In this document: positions 1 through 5,819 of the stretch, in pieces
How positions within the stretch are numbered: the stretch's first letter is position 1
Layout: each line of letters opens with the position of its first letter
The notes under the pieces: generated by a model
Told to the model about the DNA's origin: nothing
What the model saw: only the letters and a program-made list of their open reading frames with translations
Databases searched by the model: none
NCBI GenBank assembly: GCA_041635755.1
Contig: JBFKUL010000138.1
Span: 1 to 7,679 of the forward strand
Direction: 5' to 3'
Source: JBFKUL01 sp041635755
GTDB lineage: Bacteria; Pseudomonadota; Gammaproteobacteria; Burkholderiales; SG8-39
DNA length: 7,679 nucleotides
Position numbers and translations under genes: made by a program

Positions 1-544
1 GCCACCTCGGGTAGCCGCCGTTCCACAGCATGTCGAGGTCGTGATTGCACTCGAGCACCAGCGCCTCGCAGCCCGAGAGCGCATCGTTCACGTGCTGCGT
101 CGGCGCGCCGAGATCGGTGAGCACGCCGAGACGAACCCCGCCGTCGGACAGAACGAACTGCACCGGCTCCCGCGCGTCGTGCGGCACGGTGAAAGGCCGA
201 ACCTCGACCTCGCCGACGGCAAAGGCGGCGCGCCCGCTGATCTCCTGCACGCTTACCGCGCCGTTTGCCTTGCCCGCGGCTTCGACCGCGCGCAGCGTGC
301 CATGCGTCAGGTACACCGCGATGCCGTGCGCCGCGGCGAAGCCGAAGGCGCCGCCCGAGTGATCGTCGTGCTCGTGGGTGACCAGGATGCCGGCGATGTC
401 CGCGGGCGCAAGCCCGGCGCGCGCCAAGCGCCGCTCGGTCTCGCGCGGCGAAAGGCCGCAGTCGAGCAGCACGCGCGTGCGCCCGACTTCGGCGACCAGG
501 CAGTTGCCCTTGCTGCCGCTGCCGAGCGAGGCGAAGCGCAGCAA
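1..544 (-). CDS. MBL-fold metallo-hydrolase, YycJ/VicX-like (C-terminus cut by window edge)
   Basis: This is the N-terminal 181 residues of a metallo-beta-lactamase-fold hydrolase; the family is usually about 255 residues, so roughly the last 75 lie beyond the left edge. The opening LRFASLGSGSKGN is typical of YycJ-like proteins. The zinc signature THEHDDHSGG is at residues 56-65, with metal ligands H57, H59, D61 and H62. Further conserved points are H122 (VPHDA), D144 (LTD) and N167-H168 (LECNHD). Members are thought to be cytoplasmic, metal-dependent nucleases or phosphodiesterases, but the substrate here is unknown. I chose the TTG at 544-542 because homology begins at the residue after it and no ATG or GTG lies nearby in frame. 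It starts 2 bases after the bamC stop, so it is probably translated by coupling as the third gene of the dapA-bamC transcript. A weak AGGG precedes it. Family call firm, exact function not. Confidence 0.88.
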   Translation of the reverse strand, partial: MLRFASLGSGSKGNCLVAEVGRTRVLLDCGLSPRETERRLARAGLAPADIAGILVTHEHDDHSGGAFGFAAAHGIAVYLTHGTLRAVEAAGKANGAVSVQEISGRAAFAVGEVEVRPFTVPHDAREPVQFVLSDGGVRLGVLTDLGAPTQHVNDALSGCEALVLECNHDLDMLWNGGYPRW

Positions 545-546
545 CC

Positions 547-1680
547 CTACTTGAGCTGCTCGTGCAGCAGCGTGAGGATGCGCTGCGAGGTCTTGTTGCT
601 CACCACCGCGCCGTCCTTGTCGAGCACCTCGACGCGGCTGTTGTCCTGCATCGGCTCGACGCGCACGCGGTACTGCTCGGCCTTCACTTTCGGGTCGTTC
701 GAGCGCCAGAAGGCGAGGCTCGCGAGGAACCCTTCCTTCTTCTGGCCCACGATCTCGGCCTCCGGATCGGCGTAGCGCACGAAGTAGAGACCCTTCTGAC
801 GGTCGCGGTCTTCGACGGTGAAGCCGACGCGATCGAGCGCCAGGCCGACGCGGCGCCAGGCGCGGTCGAATGGCTCGTAGACTTCGAGCGCCTCCCCGCC
901 GCCACCGCCGGTGGCGAGCTTCGCGCGCATCTCCGTGGTCGCGCCGCTCGCAACCAGCTGCTTGGCGCGTTCCTCCTGGATGCCCAAACGCACCATCAGC
1001 CGGCGCAGGAACTCGGCCTCGAGCCCCGGGTCCGCCGGGCGCGGCTGCCACTTGGTGAACGAGCGTTCCTCGTCGATGTAGAGCTCCATCATGCCGCGAT
1101 GGCTGATGTAGATCTCGGTGCCCTTGCCGTCGGGCGTGCGCTCCAGGCGCGTGCGGAACTTGTCGCGCTCGGGCACCGAGTAGAGGGCATCGACGAAGCG
1201 CCCAAGGGTGCGACGGATGATGTCCTGCGGGATCTTGGCGCGGTTCTCGGCCCAGTCGGTTTCCATCACGCCCGCCTCCGGGCGCTCGACGTTGATGAGA
1301 AAGCCGTTCTCCTGCCAGAACTCCTTCACCAGCTCCCAGATCTTCTCGGGCGGTTCGTTCACCACCAGCCAGCGCTCCGAGCCCGCGCGCTGGATGCTCA
1401 TGTCCTCGACTCGCGGCAGCACCGCCGATTCGCCGACCTTCACTTTCTGCTGCGCGCGCTCGGCTTCATAGCCCGAGAGCGTGGTGCTCGACTTCGGCGA
1501 CTCGGGCACGACGTAACGGTTGTCGCGCGAGGGCGCGGTGAGATCGGGCGGCACCTCAAGCGGCGGCAGCGTGCCGGCCGACTTGTAGTCGATCTTCTTG
1601 CCGGTGAAGATTTCCGAAACCGTGGTGCAGCCGCTCAGCGCGACCGCCGCCGCAAGCACCAGGGCGATGCGACGCCGCAT
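547..1680 (-). CDS. bamC: BamC (NlpB), outer-membrane assembly lipoprotein
   Basis: BamC is an accessory lipoprotein of the BAM complex, which folds beta-barrel proteins into the outer membrane. The 377-residue protein starts with a lipoprotein signal: an RRR n-region, a hydrophobic stretch, and a lipobox LSGC at 15-18 with C18 as the lipidated residue. Residue +2 is Thr, not Asp, which fits outer-membrane sorting. Residues about 36-60 form the flexible, proline-rich segment (LPPLEVPPDLTAP) that in E. coli BamC contacts BamD. Two helix-grip domains follow, at about 101-215 and 263-377, joined by a linker containing five glycines (258-262). The length is near the family norm (E. coli about 344). 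An open frame continues upstream to 1941, but that part overlaps dapA and has no signal peptide. The ATG at 1680 has the lipoprotein signal and a good Shine-Dalgarno. It shares one base with the dapA stop, the same gene order as in E. coli. Confidence 0.95.
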   Translation of the reverse strand: MRRRIALVLAAAVALSGCTTVSEIFTGKKIDYKSAGTLPPLEVPPDLTAPSRDNRYVVPESPKSSTTLSGYEAERAQQKVKVGESAVLPRVEDMSIQRAGSERWLVVNEPPEKIWELVKEFWQENGFLINVERPEAGVMETDWAENRAKIPQDIIRRTLGRFVDALYSVPERDKFRTRLERTPDGKGTEIYISHRGMMELYIDEERSFTKWQPRPADPGLEAEFLRRLMVRLGIQEERAKQLVASGATTEMRAKLATGGGGGEALEVYEPFDRAWRRVGLALDRVGFTVEDRDRQKGLYFVRYADPEAEIVGQKKEGFLASLAFWRSNDPKVKAEQYRVRVEPMQDNSRVEVLDKDGAVVSNKTSQRILTLLHEQLK

Positions 1681-2591
1681 CAGGCGCGCCCCTCGACCAC
1701 GCGCAACCCCGCCGGAACCTTGATGCCGGCTTCGAGCAGCGCCTCGCGCACGGCGTCGTAGCACTTTTCCGAGAGCGGCGTGAGCGGCAGGCGAATTCCC
1801 GGGCCGATCAGTCCCATCTGCGCGAGCGCCCATTTCGCCGGGATCGGGTTGGCTTCGACGAACAGCCGCTGGTGCAGCATGAGCAGCTTCATGTTGATCG
1901 CGCGCGCGGTCGTGACGTCGCCTTTGCGCGCGGCCGCGCACATCTCGTGCATCAGCTTCGGTGCCACGTTCGCGGTGACCGAAATCACGCCGTGGCCGCC
2001 GAGCAGGATCATTGCGAGACCGGTCGCATCCTCGCCGCTGTAGATCGCGAAGTCCTTTGGCGCGCGCCGGATGAGGTCGGTACCGCGCTCGATGTTGGCA
2101 GTCGCGTCCTTGATCCCGATGATGTTCGGCACCTGCGCAAGACGCAGCGTGGTGTCGTTCGCGAGATCGGCCACCGTGCGCCCCGGCACGTTGTAAAGGA
2201 TCTGCGAGATGTCGACCGCCTCGGCGATGGCGCGGAAATGCCGGTACAGGCCGTCCTGCGTCGGCTTGTTGTAGTAGGGCACCACCGACAGGCAGGCGTC
2301 GGCGCCCGACTTCTTCGCCGATTCGGAGAGCTCGATGGCCTCGGAGGTCGAGTTGCCGCCGGTGCCCGCAATCACGGGAATGCGGCCCTTGGCATGCTCG
2401 ACCGCGACGCGGATCAGCTCCTTGTGCTCGTCCATGTCGACCGTAGGCGATTCGCCCGTGGTGCCGACAACGACGATCGCGTCGGTGCCTTCCTTGATGT
2501 GCCAGTCGATCAGGCTCTTGAAGCGGGTCAGGTCGAGCCGCCCGTCGTCCTGCATCGGGGTGACGATCGCGACCAGGCTACCGGTAATCAT
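1680..2591 (-). CDS. dapA: 4-hydroxy-tetrahydrodipicolinate synthase (DapA)
   Basis: DapA is a cytoplasmic enzyme that condenses pyruvate with aspartate semialdehyde, the first committed step toward diaminopimelate and lysine. The 303-residue sequence aligns with E. coli numbering without gaps through the active site: T44-T45 (GTTGES), Y107 (PYYNKP), Y133 and R138 (YNVPGRT), and the Schiff-base lysine K161 (GIKDAT). All catalytic residues are present. At the lysine allosteric site, S48, H56, N80, E84 and Y106 are kept, while E. coli A49 and H53 are Pro and Met here. Feedback inhibition is therefore plausible but may differ in strength. The C-terminus is about ten residues longer than in E. 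coli. The ATG at 2591 is preceded by a modest GGGG, 8 bases away, and begins the conserved ITGSLVAIVTPM. It is the first gene of the dapA-bamC-hydrolase unit and has a likely promoter just upstream. Confidence 0.97.
   Translation of the reverse strand: MITGSLVAIVTPMQDDGRLDLTRFKSLIDWHIKEGTDAIVVVGTTGESPTVDMDEHKELIRVAVEHAKGRIPVIAGTGGNSTSEAIELSESAKKSGADACLSVVPYYNKPTQDGLYRHFRAIAEAVDISQILYNVPGRTVADLANDTTLRLAQVPNIIGIKDATANIERGTDLIRRAPKDFAIYSGEDATGLAMILLGGHGVISVTANVAPKLMHEMCAAARKGDVTTARAINMKLLMLHQRLFVEANPIPAKWALAQMGLIGPGIRLPLTPLSEKCYDAVREALLEAGIKVPAGLRVVEGRA
1689..1694 (-). promoter_or_regulatory. Ribosome binding site of bamC inside dapA
   Basis: GAGGGG on the minus strand sits 8 bases before the bamC ATG and within the last codons of dapA (Val-Glu-Gly-Arg-Ala-stop). 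It supports the ATG at 1680 over the longer open frame. With the TGATG junction, it suggests stop-restart coupling of bamC to dapA. Confidence 0.6.
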
Positions 2592-2623
2592 GGCGAGTGC
2601 CCCAAAGGTGTGAAATGCCCGAA

Positions 2624-2652
2624 ATTCTAACGCTTTCAGGTCCCTACATAAA
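2624..2652 (-). promoter_or_regulatory. Likely sigma-70 promoter of the dapA-bamC unit
   Basis: Read on the minus strand, TAGAAT (2629-2624, five of six matches to the -10 consensus) lies exactly 17 bases after TTTATG (2652-2647, three of six matches to the -35). Transcription would start near 2617 and leave a leader of about 25 bases before the dapA ATG. The 88-base gap between the methyltransferase stop and dapA holds no other gene or clear terminator. The -10 and its spacing are good and the -35 is weak, so this is inference. Confidence 0.45.
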
Positions 2653-2679
2653 CCGCAACGTGATGCTCTTGCGGCCGGT

Positions 2680-3225
2680 TCAAGGTTCGAGCGCCGCTTC
2701 GGCGGATGGTGCCCGAAGCGCGCAAAGCCGCTGAATCGCTGCGGGTTTCGGCTGCGTGACGATGCCCTGCTCGAATGCCACGACGCTCAATGCGTCGCCG
2801 AACGCCTCGAGCAGTTCGTCCGGATTCAGCAGGAACGCGGGGTTGGACGGCCGTCCGAAGCGTTCGTTCCCGCGCGCGAACGTCTCATAGATGAGCGCGC
2901 CGCCCGGCGCGAGCGACTCGAGAATACGCGCGAAGAGCGGCCGATGCAGATAATTCGTGACGACGATGCCGGCAAACCGGCGCCCCGCAAGCGGCCACGG
3001 CGCATCGCCCTCGAGGTCAGCGGCAAGCGGCTCGACGCGCGGCACGTCGCGTAGCGCCTCGAGCGCCTTCGCATCGCGGTCGACGGCGATGACCGCGTGA
3101 CCCATTGCGGAAAAATAGCGCGCGTGGCGCCCGTTGCCGCAGGCAAGATCGAGCACGTCACCCGGAGGAACGAGCGACGCCCAGCGCACTACCCACGGCG
3201 ACGGCGTCTTGAGATCGTGATCCAT
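2680..3225 (-). CDS. Class I SAM-dependent methyltransferase (substrate unknown)
   Basis: This 181-residue cytoplasmic protein is a small Rossmann-fold methyltransferase. The SAM-binding motif I is VLDLACGNGRHA at 24-35. The acidic end of the next strand is VDRD at 48-51, the likely ribose-binding position. A DLEGD element follows at 70-74, then NYLHRPL at 91-97 and the post-core LAPGGALIYETF at 105-116. The tail FGRPSNPAFLLNPDELLEAF-like segment is typical of a subgroup of small proteobacterial methyltransferases, some annotated as TehB-like; I would not assign tellurite resistance. The ATG at 3225 gives a complete domain with a short lead-in. The frame stays open to 3447, but that extra part is Arg-rich, looks non-coding and crosses the divergent spacer. 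There is no convincing Shine-Dalgarno before the ATG. It is on the same strand as dapA with an 88-base gap, and is divergent from the hydrolase-OsmC gene. Confidence 0.88.
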   Translation of the reverse strand: MDHDLKTPSPWVVRWASLVPPGDVLDLACGNGRHARYFSAMGHAVIAVDRDAKALEALRDVPRVEPLAADLEGDAPWPLAGRRFAGIVVTNYLHRPLFARILESLAPGGALIYETFARGNERFGRPSNPAFLLNPDELLEAFGDALSVVAFEQGIVTQPKPAAIQRLCALRAPSAEAALEP

Positions 3226-3235
3226 GTGTCGATTC

Positions 3236-3241
3236 AGTCTA
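3236..3241 (-). promoter_or_regulatory. Possible -10 element of the methyltransferase gene
   Basis: TAGACT on the minus strand (four of six matches to TATAAT) ends 10 bases before the methyltransferase ATG. A start six or seven bases downstream would give a leader of only a few bases, in line with the missing Shine-Dalgarno. No recognisable -35 lies 16-18 bases upstream, where the sequence is a CG-rich repeat. Weak evidence. Confidence 0.2.
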
Positions 3242-3245
3242 GCAC

Positions 3246-3259
3246 CGCGCGCTCGCGCG
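3246..3259. repeat. 14-base CG-rich repeat, copy 1
   Basis: CGCGCGCTCGCGCG occurs here and again, identical, at 3357-3370, both inside the divergent spacer. Each copy can fold on itself (CGCGC/GCGCG with a 4-base loop). The alternating C-G sequence could also take up Z-form DNA. In DNA this GC-rich, such words can recur by chance, so a function is not claimed. Confidence 0.5.
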
Positions 3260-3309
3260 CCGCGGCGACGACGAGATCGAACGCCATCGGCATCGAAGCA
3301 TTGCCAACA

Positions 3310-3331
3310 GGGTTGGGGAGGGGGTACGGGG
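3310..3331 (+). promoter_or_regulatory. Canonical G-quadruplex motif in the divergent spacer
   Basis: The plus strand has four G-runs of 3, 4, 5 and 4 bases (3310-3312, 3315-3318, 3320-3324, 3328-3331), separated by loops of only 2, 1 and 3 bases. That fits the strict G3+N1-7 pattern, and short loops predict a stable structure. A fifth run, GGG, lies at 3339-3341. The motif is on the sense strand of the hydrolase-OsmC gene, about 107 bases before its ATG. It could act in the promoter DNA or in the mRNA leader, depending on the start site, which I cannot place. TTGCCA at 3301-3306 just before it resembles a -35, but no good -10 follows. Confidence 0.6.
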
Positions 3332-3347
3332 AATCGTAGGGTTCCCC
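3328..3347. repeat. 6-bp inverted repeat overlapping the G-quadruplex
   Basis: GGGGAA (3328-3333) and TTCCCC (3342-3347) form a perfect 6-bp stem around an 8-base loop. There is no T-tract after it on either strand, so it is not an intrinsic terminator. It may be an operator or a leader hairpin. Its left arm is the fourth G-run of the quadruplex motif, so the two structures cannot form at once in the same strand. Confidence 0.5.
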
Positions 3348-3356
3348 TGTTCCGGG

Positions 3357-3370
3357 CGCGCGCTCGCGCG
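3357..3370. repeat. 14-base CG-rich repeat, copy 2
   Basis: This is identical to the copy at 3246-3259. The two copies bracket the quadruplex and hairpin region, with 97 bases between them. Confidence 0.5.
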
Positions 3371-3425
3371 GCCTGCACCGTTCCGGTAACGTCAGGCGAA
3401 TGGCGTCGCGGCGACCAAGCCCACC

Positions 3426-3431
3426 AAGGAG
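3426..3431 (+). promoter_or_regulatory. Ribosome binding site of the hydrolase-OsmC gene
   Basis: AAGGAG lies 6 bases before the ATG at 3438. It is the best Shine-Dalgarno in the window and fixes the start codon. Confidence 0.8.
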
Positions 3432-3437
3432 CAAGCA

Positions 3438-4655
3438 ATGAGCGCAAAGACCGTCAGGTTTCCCGGCACGCAGGGTGTCGAGCTCGCCGCACGCCACGAT
3501 CTGCCCGCGAACGAGCCGCGCGCGCACGCGCTGTTCGCGCACTGCTTCACCTGCTCGAAGGACACCAAGGCCGCGGCCTATATCAGCCAGGCGCTCGCGG
3601 CGCGCGGCATCGCCGTGCTGCGTTTCGATTTCACCGGCCTGGGCGCAAGCGGCGGCGAATTCGCCGACACGAGCTTCTCCTCGAACATCGATGACCTCGT
3701 CGCCGCAGCGCAGTTCCTGCGCCAGCATCACCGCGCGCCGCAGATCCTCATCGGGCACAGCCTGGGCGGCGCCGCGGTCCTTGCCGCCGCGGCAAAGATC
3801 CCCGAAGCGCGCGCCGTGGCCACCATCGGCGCGCCCTTCGATCCGGCGCATGTCGCGCACCTGCTTGGCGCGGGCCGCGTCGAGATCGAGCAAAAAGGCG
3901 AGGCGCAGGTCGACATCGGCGGGCGCCCCTTCAGGATCAAGAAGCAGTTTCTCGACGACCTCGCAAAGCACGACGCCGCAAAGAGCATCGCGGGGCTGCG
4001 CAAGGCGCTGCTCCTCTTACATGCGCCACGCGATACCGTGGTCGACATCGACAACGCGGCGAAGATCTTCGTCGCCGCCAAGCACCCCAAGAGCTTTGTC
4101 TCCCTCGACGGCGCCGATCACCTGCTCTCGCGCGCCGAGGACGCCGCGTACACCGCCGAAGTGCTCGCCGCCTGGACCTCGCGCTACCTCGAGCCGGCGA
4201 AGAAAACCGATCAGGCCGCGCCGGCTGCGATCGAAGGCGTGCGCGTGATCGAGGCGGGCGAAGGCCGCTTCGCGCAGCAGGTGTTCGCGGGCCGCCACCG
4301 GCTGCGCGCGGACGAGCCGATCGCGGCGGGGGGCGACGACTCGGGTCCCTCGCCATACGACCTGCTGCTTGCCGGGCTCGGCGCTTGCACCGCGATGACG
4401 CTGCGCATGTACGCCGAGCAGAAGAAGTGGCCGCTCGAGCGCGTCGCGGTCGATTTGAAGCACGCCAAGATCCACGCCACCGACTGCGCCGAGTGCGAGA
4501 CCCGGGAAGGACGCATCGACCGCATCGAGCGCGAGATCTCGCTCGAAGGCGCGCTCGACGAGGCGCAGCGCGCGAGGCTGCTCGAGATCGCGAACAAGTG
4601 CCCGGTGCACCGCACGCTGCACGCCGAGGTGCACATCCCGACGCGCCTGAAGTAG
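3438..4655 (+). CDS. Bifunctional alpha/beta hydrolase / OsmC family protein
   Basis: This 405-residue cytoplasmic protein joins two enzyme domains. Residues 1 to about 255 are an alpha/beta hydrolase with the nucleophile elbow GHSLGG (106-111, S108) and likely triad partners D199 (HAPRDTVV) and H228 (GADHLL). The region around residues 33-41 (FAHCFTCSK) is near the usual oxyanion loop. Residues about 266-405 are an OsmC/Ohr-type domain with the two expected reactive cysteines, C317 (GLGACTAM) and C388 (NKCPVH), which in OsmC proteins reduce organic hydroperoxides. A CAEC pair at 350-353 is also present. The same fusion is known in many proteobacteria, so it is a real family and not an assembly join. 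A natural reading is cleavage of an ester or thioester followed by peroxide reduction, but the substrate is unknown. It is read away from the methyltransferase and ends 22 bases from the convergent binding-protein gene. Confidence 0.93.
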   Translation: MSAKTVRFPGTQGVELAARHDLPANEPRAHALFAHCFTCSKDTKAAAYISQALAARGIAVLRFDFTGLGASGGEFADTSFSSNIDDLVAAAQFLRQHHRAPQILIGHSLGGAAVLAAAAKIPEARAVATIGAPFDPAHVAHLLGAGRVEIEQKGEAQVDIGGRPFRIKKQFLDDLAKHDAAKSIAGLRKALLLLHAPRDTVVDIDNAAKIFVAAKHPKSFVSLDGADHLLSRAEDAAYTAEVLAAWTSRYLEPAKKTDQAAPAAIEGVRVIEAGEGRFAQQVFAGRHRLRADEPIAAGGDDSGPSPYDLLLAGLGACTAMTLRMYAEQKKWPLERVAVDLKHAKIHATDCAECETREGRIDRIEREISLEGALDEAQRARLLEIANKCPVHRTLHAEVHIPTRLK

Positions 4656-4677
4656 CGGCTCGGGCGCCGCAACGAGG
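4656..4677. other. 22-base convergent gap with no clear terminator
   Basis: The stops of the plus-strand hydrolase-OsmC gene and the minus-strand binding-protein gene face each other across 22 bases. Only a weak 4-bp stem (CGGC/GCCG) is visible, with no T-tract on either side. The two transcripts probably overlap at their 3' ends or end by Rho. Confidence 0.6.
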
Positions 4678-5634
4678 TTACTGTATGACCTGGTCGGCCT
4701 GCAGCAGCAGCGCTGGCGGCACGGTCACGCCGATCGTCTTCGCCGTTTTCAGGTTGATCGTCAGCTCGAATTTCGTCGGCCGCTCGACCGGCAGCCCGGC
4801 GGGTGCCGCGCCCCGGGCGATGCGGTCCACGAAGGTGGCCGCGCGGCGATAAAGATCTAAGATATTGGGTCCGTAGGCCATGAGGCAGCCAGCCTCCGCC
4901 ATTTCGCGCCATTCGCACAATACCGGCACGCCATGCCTCGCGGCGAGCGCGGCGAGCCGCTCGCGGTCGCCGAAGAAAGTCGGGTTGGACACGACGAACA
5001 GGCCGTGCGCGCGCTTCGCCGCGGCACCCAGTGCCGCGTCGTAGTCGCGCGAGTCGCGCACTTCGAGCACTTCGAGCTCGACGCCGAGCGCCTTGGCCGC
5101 CTCCTGCGCCGCCTTCGCCTGGCTCGCGCTCGCCGGGTGATTCGTCTGCGCAAGGAGCGCGATGCGCGACTTGCGCGGCAGCATCTCGTGCAGCAGCGCG
5201 AGCCTTTTGCCGCTCAGCTCGTCGGCGATCATCATCACGCCGGTGACGTTGCCGCCGGGACGCGCGAGGCTCGCGACAAAGCGGCTGCGCACCGGGTCGT
5301 CGCCGCTGAAGGCCATGACGATCGGAATCGTCGCGGTCGCCTCTTTCGCTGCGCGAATCGCGGGCGGGCTGACCGCTGCAATCAGGTCGACGCGCATGCG
5401 CACGAGCTCTTCGGCGAGCCCCGGAAGCCGGTCGAGCTGTCCGGAGGCGAGCCGCACTTCCAGCACGAGGTTTCGCCCCTCGACGTAGCCAAGCTCGCGC
5501 AGGGCTTCGCGAAACGGCTCGAAGACCTCGGCGCCCGTCGAGAGGTACCCGACGCGGTAGACCTTCCCGGGCGCTTGCGCCTGGCCTGCGAGCGGCGCGG
5601 CAAGAAGGCAAAGGCCTAGCGCGACGCGCAACAT
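4678..5634 (-). CDS. ABC transporter substrate-binding protein, ABC_sub_bind (TrpX-like) family
   Basis: This is a periplasmic binding protein of 318 residues, the usual length for the family. A signal peptide covers residues 1 to about 21 (LGLCLLAAPLAGQAQA, cleavage near 19-21). C9 is inside the hydrophobic core and does not make a good lipobox. The mature part opens with the family hallmark KVYRVGYLSTG and continues with FREALRELGYVEGRN, DRLPGLAEELV, IPIVMAFSGDDP and LARPGGNVTG. The family C-terminus, ending LLLQADQVIQ, is intact. The ligand is unknown; relatives include TrpX-like proteins proposed to bind aromatic amino acids. No permease or ATPase gene is in the window. I chose the ATG at 5634, but its GGGG is only 2 bases away. 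The next codon is TTG and would have better spacing, so the start is uncertain by one codon. It follows the 45-residue protein gene by 47 bases and may be co-transcribed with it. Confidence 0.9.
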   Translation of the reverse strand: MLRVALGLCLLAAPLAGQAQAPGKVYRVGYLSTGAEVFEPFREALRELGYVEGRNLVLEVRLASGQLDRLPGLAEELVRMRVDLIAAVSPPAIRAAKEATATIPIVMAFSGDDPVRSRFVASLARPGGNVTGVMMIADELSGKRLALLHEMLPRKSRIALLAQTNHPASASQAKAAQEAAKALGVELEVLEVRDSRDYDAALGAAAKRAHGLFVVSNPTFFGDRERLAALAARHGVPVLCEWREMAEAGCLMAYGPNILDLYRRAATFVDRIARGAAPAGLPVERPTKFELTINLKTAKTIGVTVPPALLLQADQVIQ

Positions 5635-5681
5635 GACCCCGCGAGCCGAGCACGCCGGATACGTTTCGCCGAGATGCCGGT

Positions 5682-5819
5682 TCAAGTGCAGAGCACGAGG
5701 TTCGCGAACTCGACCAGCATGCCTGGCTGGAGATAGGCCGAGAATGTCAGCGCAAGAATGAACGCGCCGAGCGCGAGGAGCGCCGCCTTCCACCACAGCG
5801 ATCCGAGCGCGAGCGCCAT
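5682..5819 (-). CDS. 45-residue single-span membrane protein coupled to the MFS gene
   Basis: I do not assign this to a named family. It reads MALALGSLWWKAALL at the start, has one hydrophobic span at about residues 12-30 following a WWK aromatic/basic boundary, and ends with the polar-hydrophobic tail LQPGMLVEFANLVLCT. Its ATG overlaps the MFS stop by one base (TGATG), and AGGGG lies 7 bases upstream inside the MFS gene. This is a strong sign that it is translated, by coupling. The open frame extends 50 codons further upstream, but that part overlaps MFS coding sequence and is Arg-rich, so I start at 5819. It may be a small partner of the transporter or just an operon neighbour. Similar short proteins with a YL-P--L-FAN-type tail seem familiar from betaproteobacteria, but I cannot confirm that. 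Confidence 0.75.
   Translation of the reverse strand: MALALGSLWWKAALLALGAFILALTFSAYLQPGMLVEFANLVLCT

Noticed and set aside
562..1761. Long plus-strand open frame opposite bamC and dapA
   Set aside because: It is Arg/Ala/His-rich with no recognisable domain, and it mirrors two well-supported genes. Long antisense frames are expected in DNA this GC-rich.
1872..2630. Plus-strand open frame opposite dapA
   Set aside because: It is the antisense shadow of dapA, which is certain from its catalytic residues.
3226..3447. Longer N-terminus of the methyltransferase starting at 3447
   Set aside because: The extension is Arg- and Pro-rich, crosses the divergent spacer and overlaps the hydrolase-OsmC start and its Shine-Dalgarno.
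4211..5653. Minus-strand open frame of 480 codons spanning the hydrolase end and the binding protein
   Set aside because: It is Arg/Ala-rich and runs in a different frame across two recognised genes, with no family features.
5635..5796. Longer N-terminus of the ABC binding protein
   Set aside because: It overlaps the 45-residue gene in another frame and would bury the signal peptide behind more than 50 residues.
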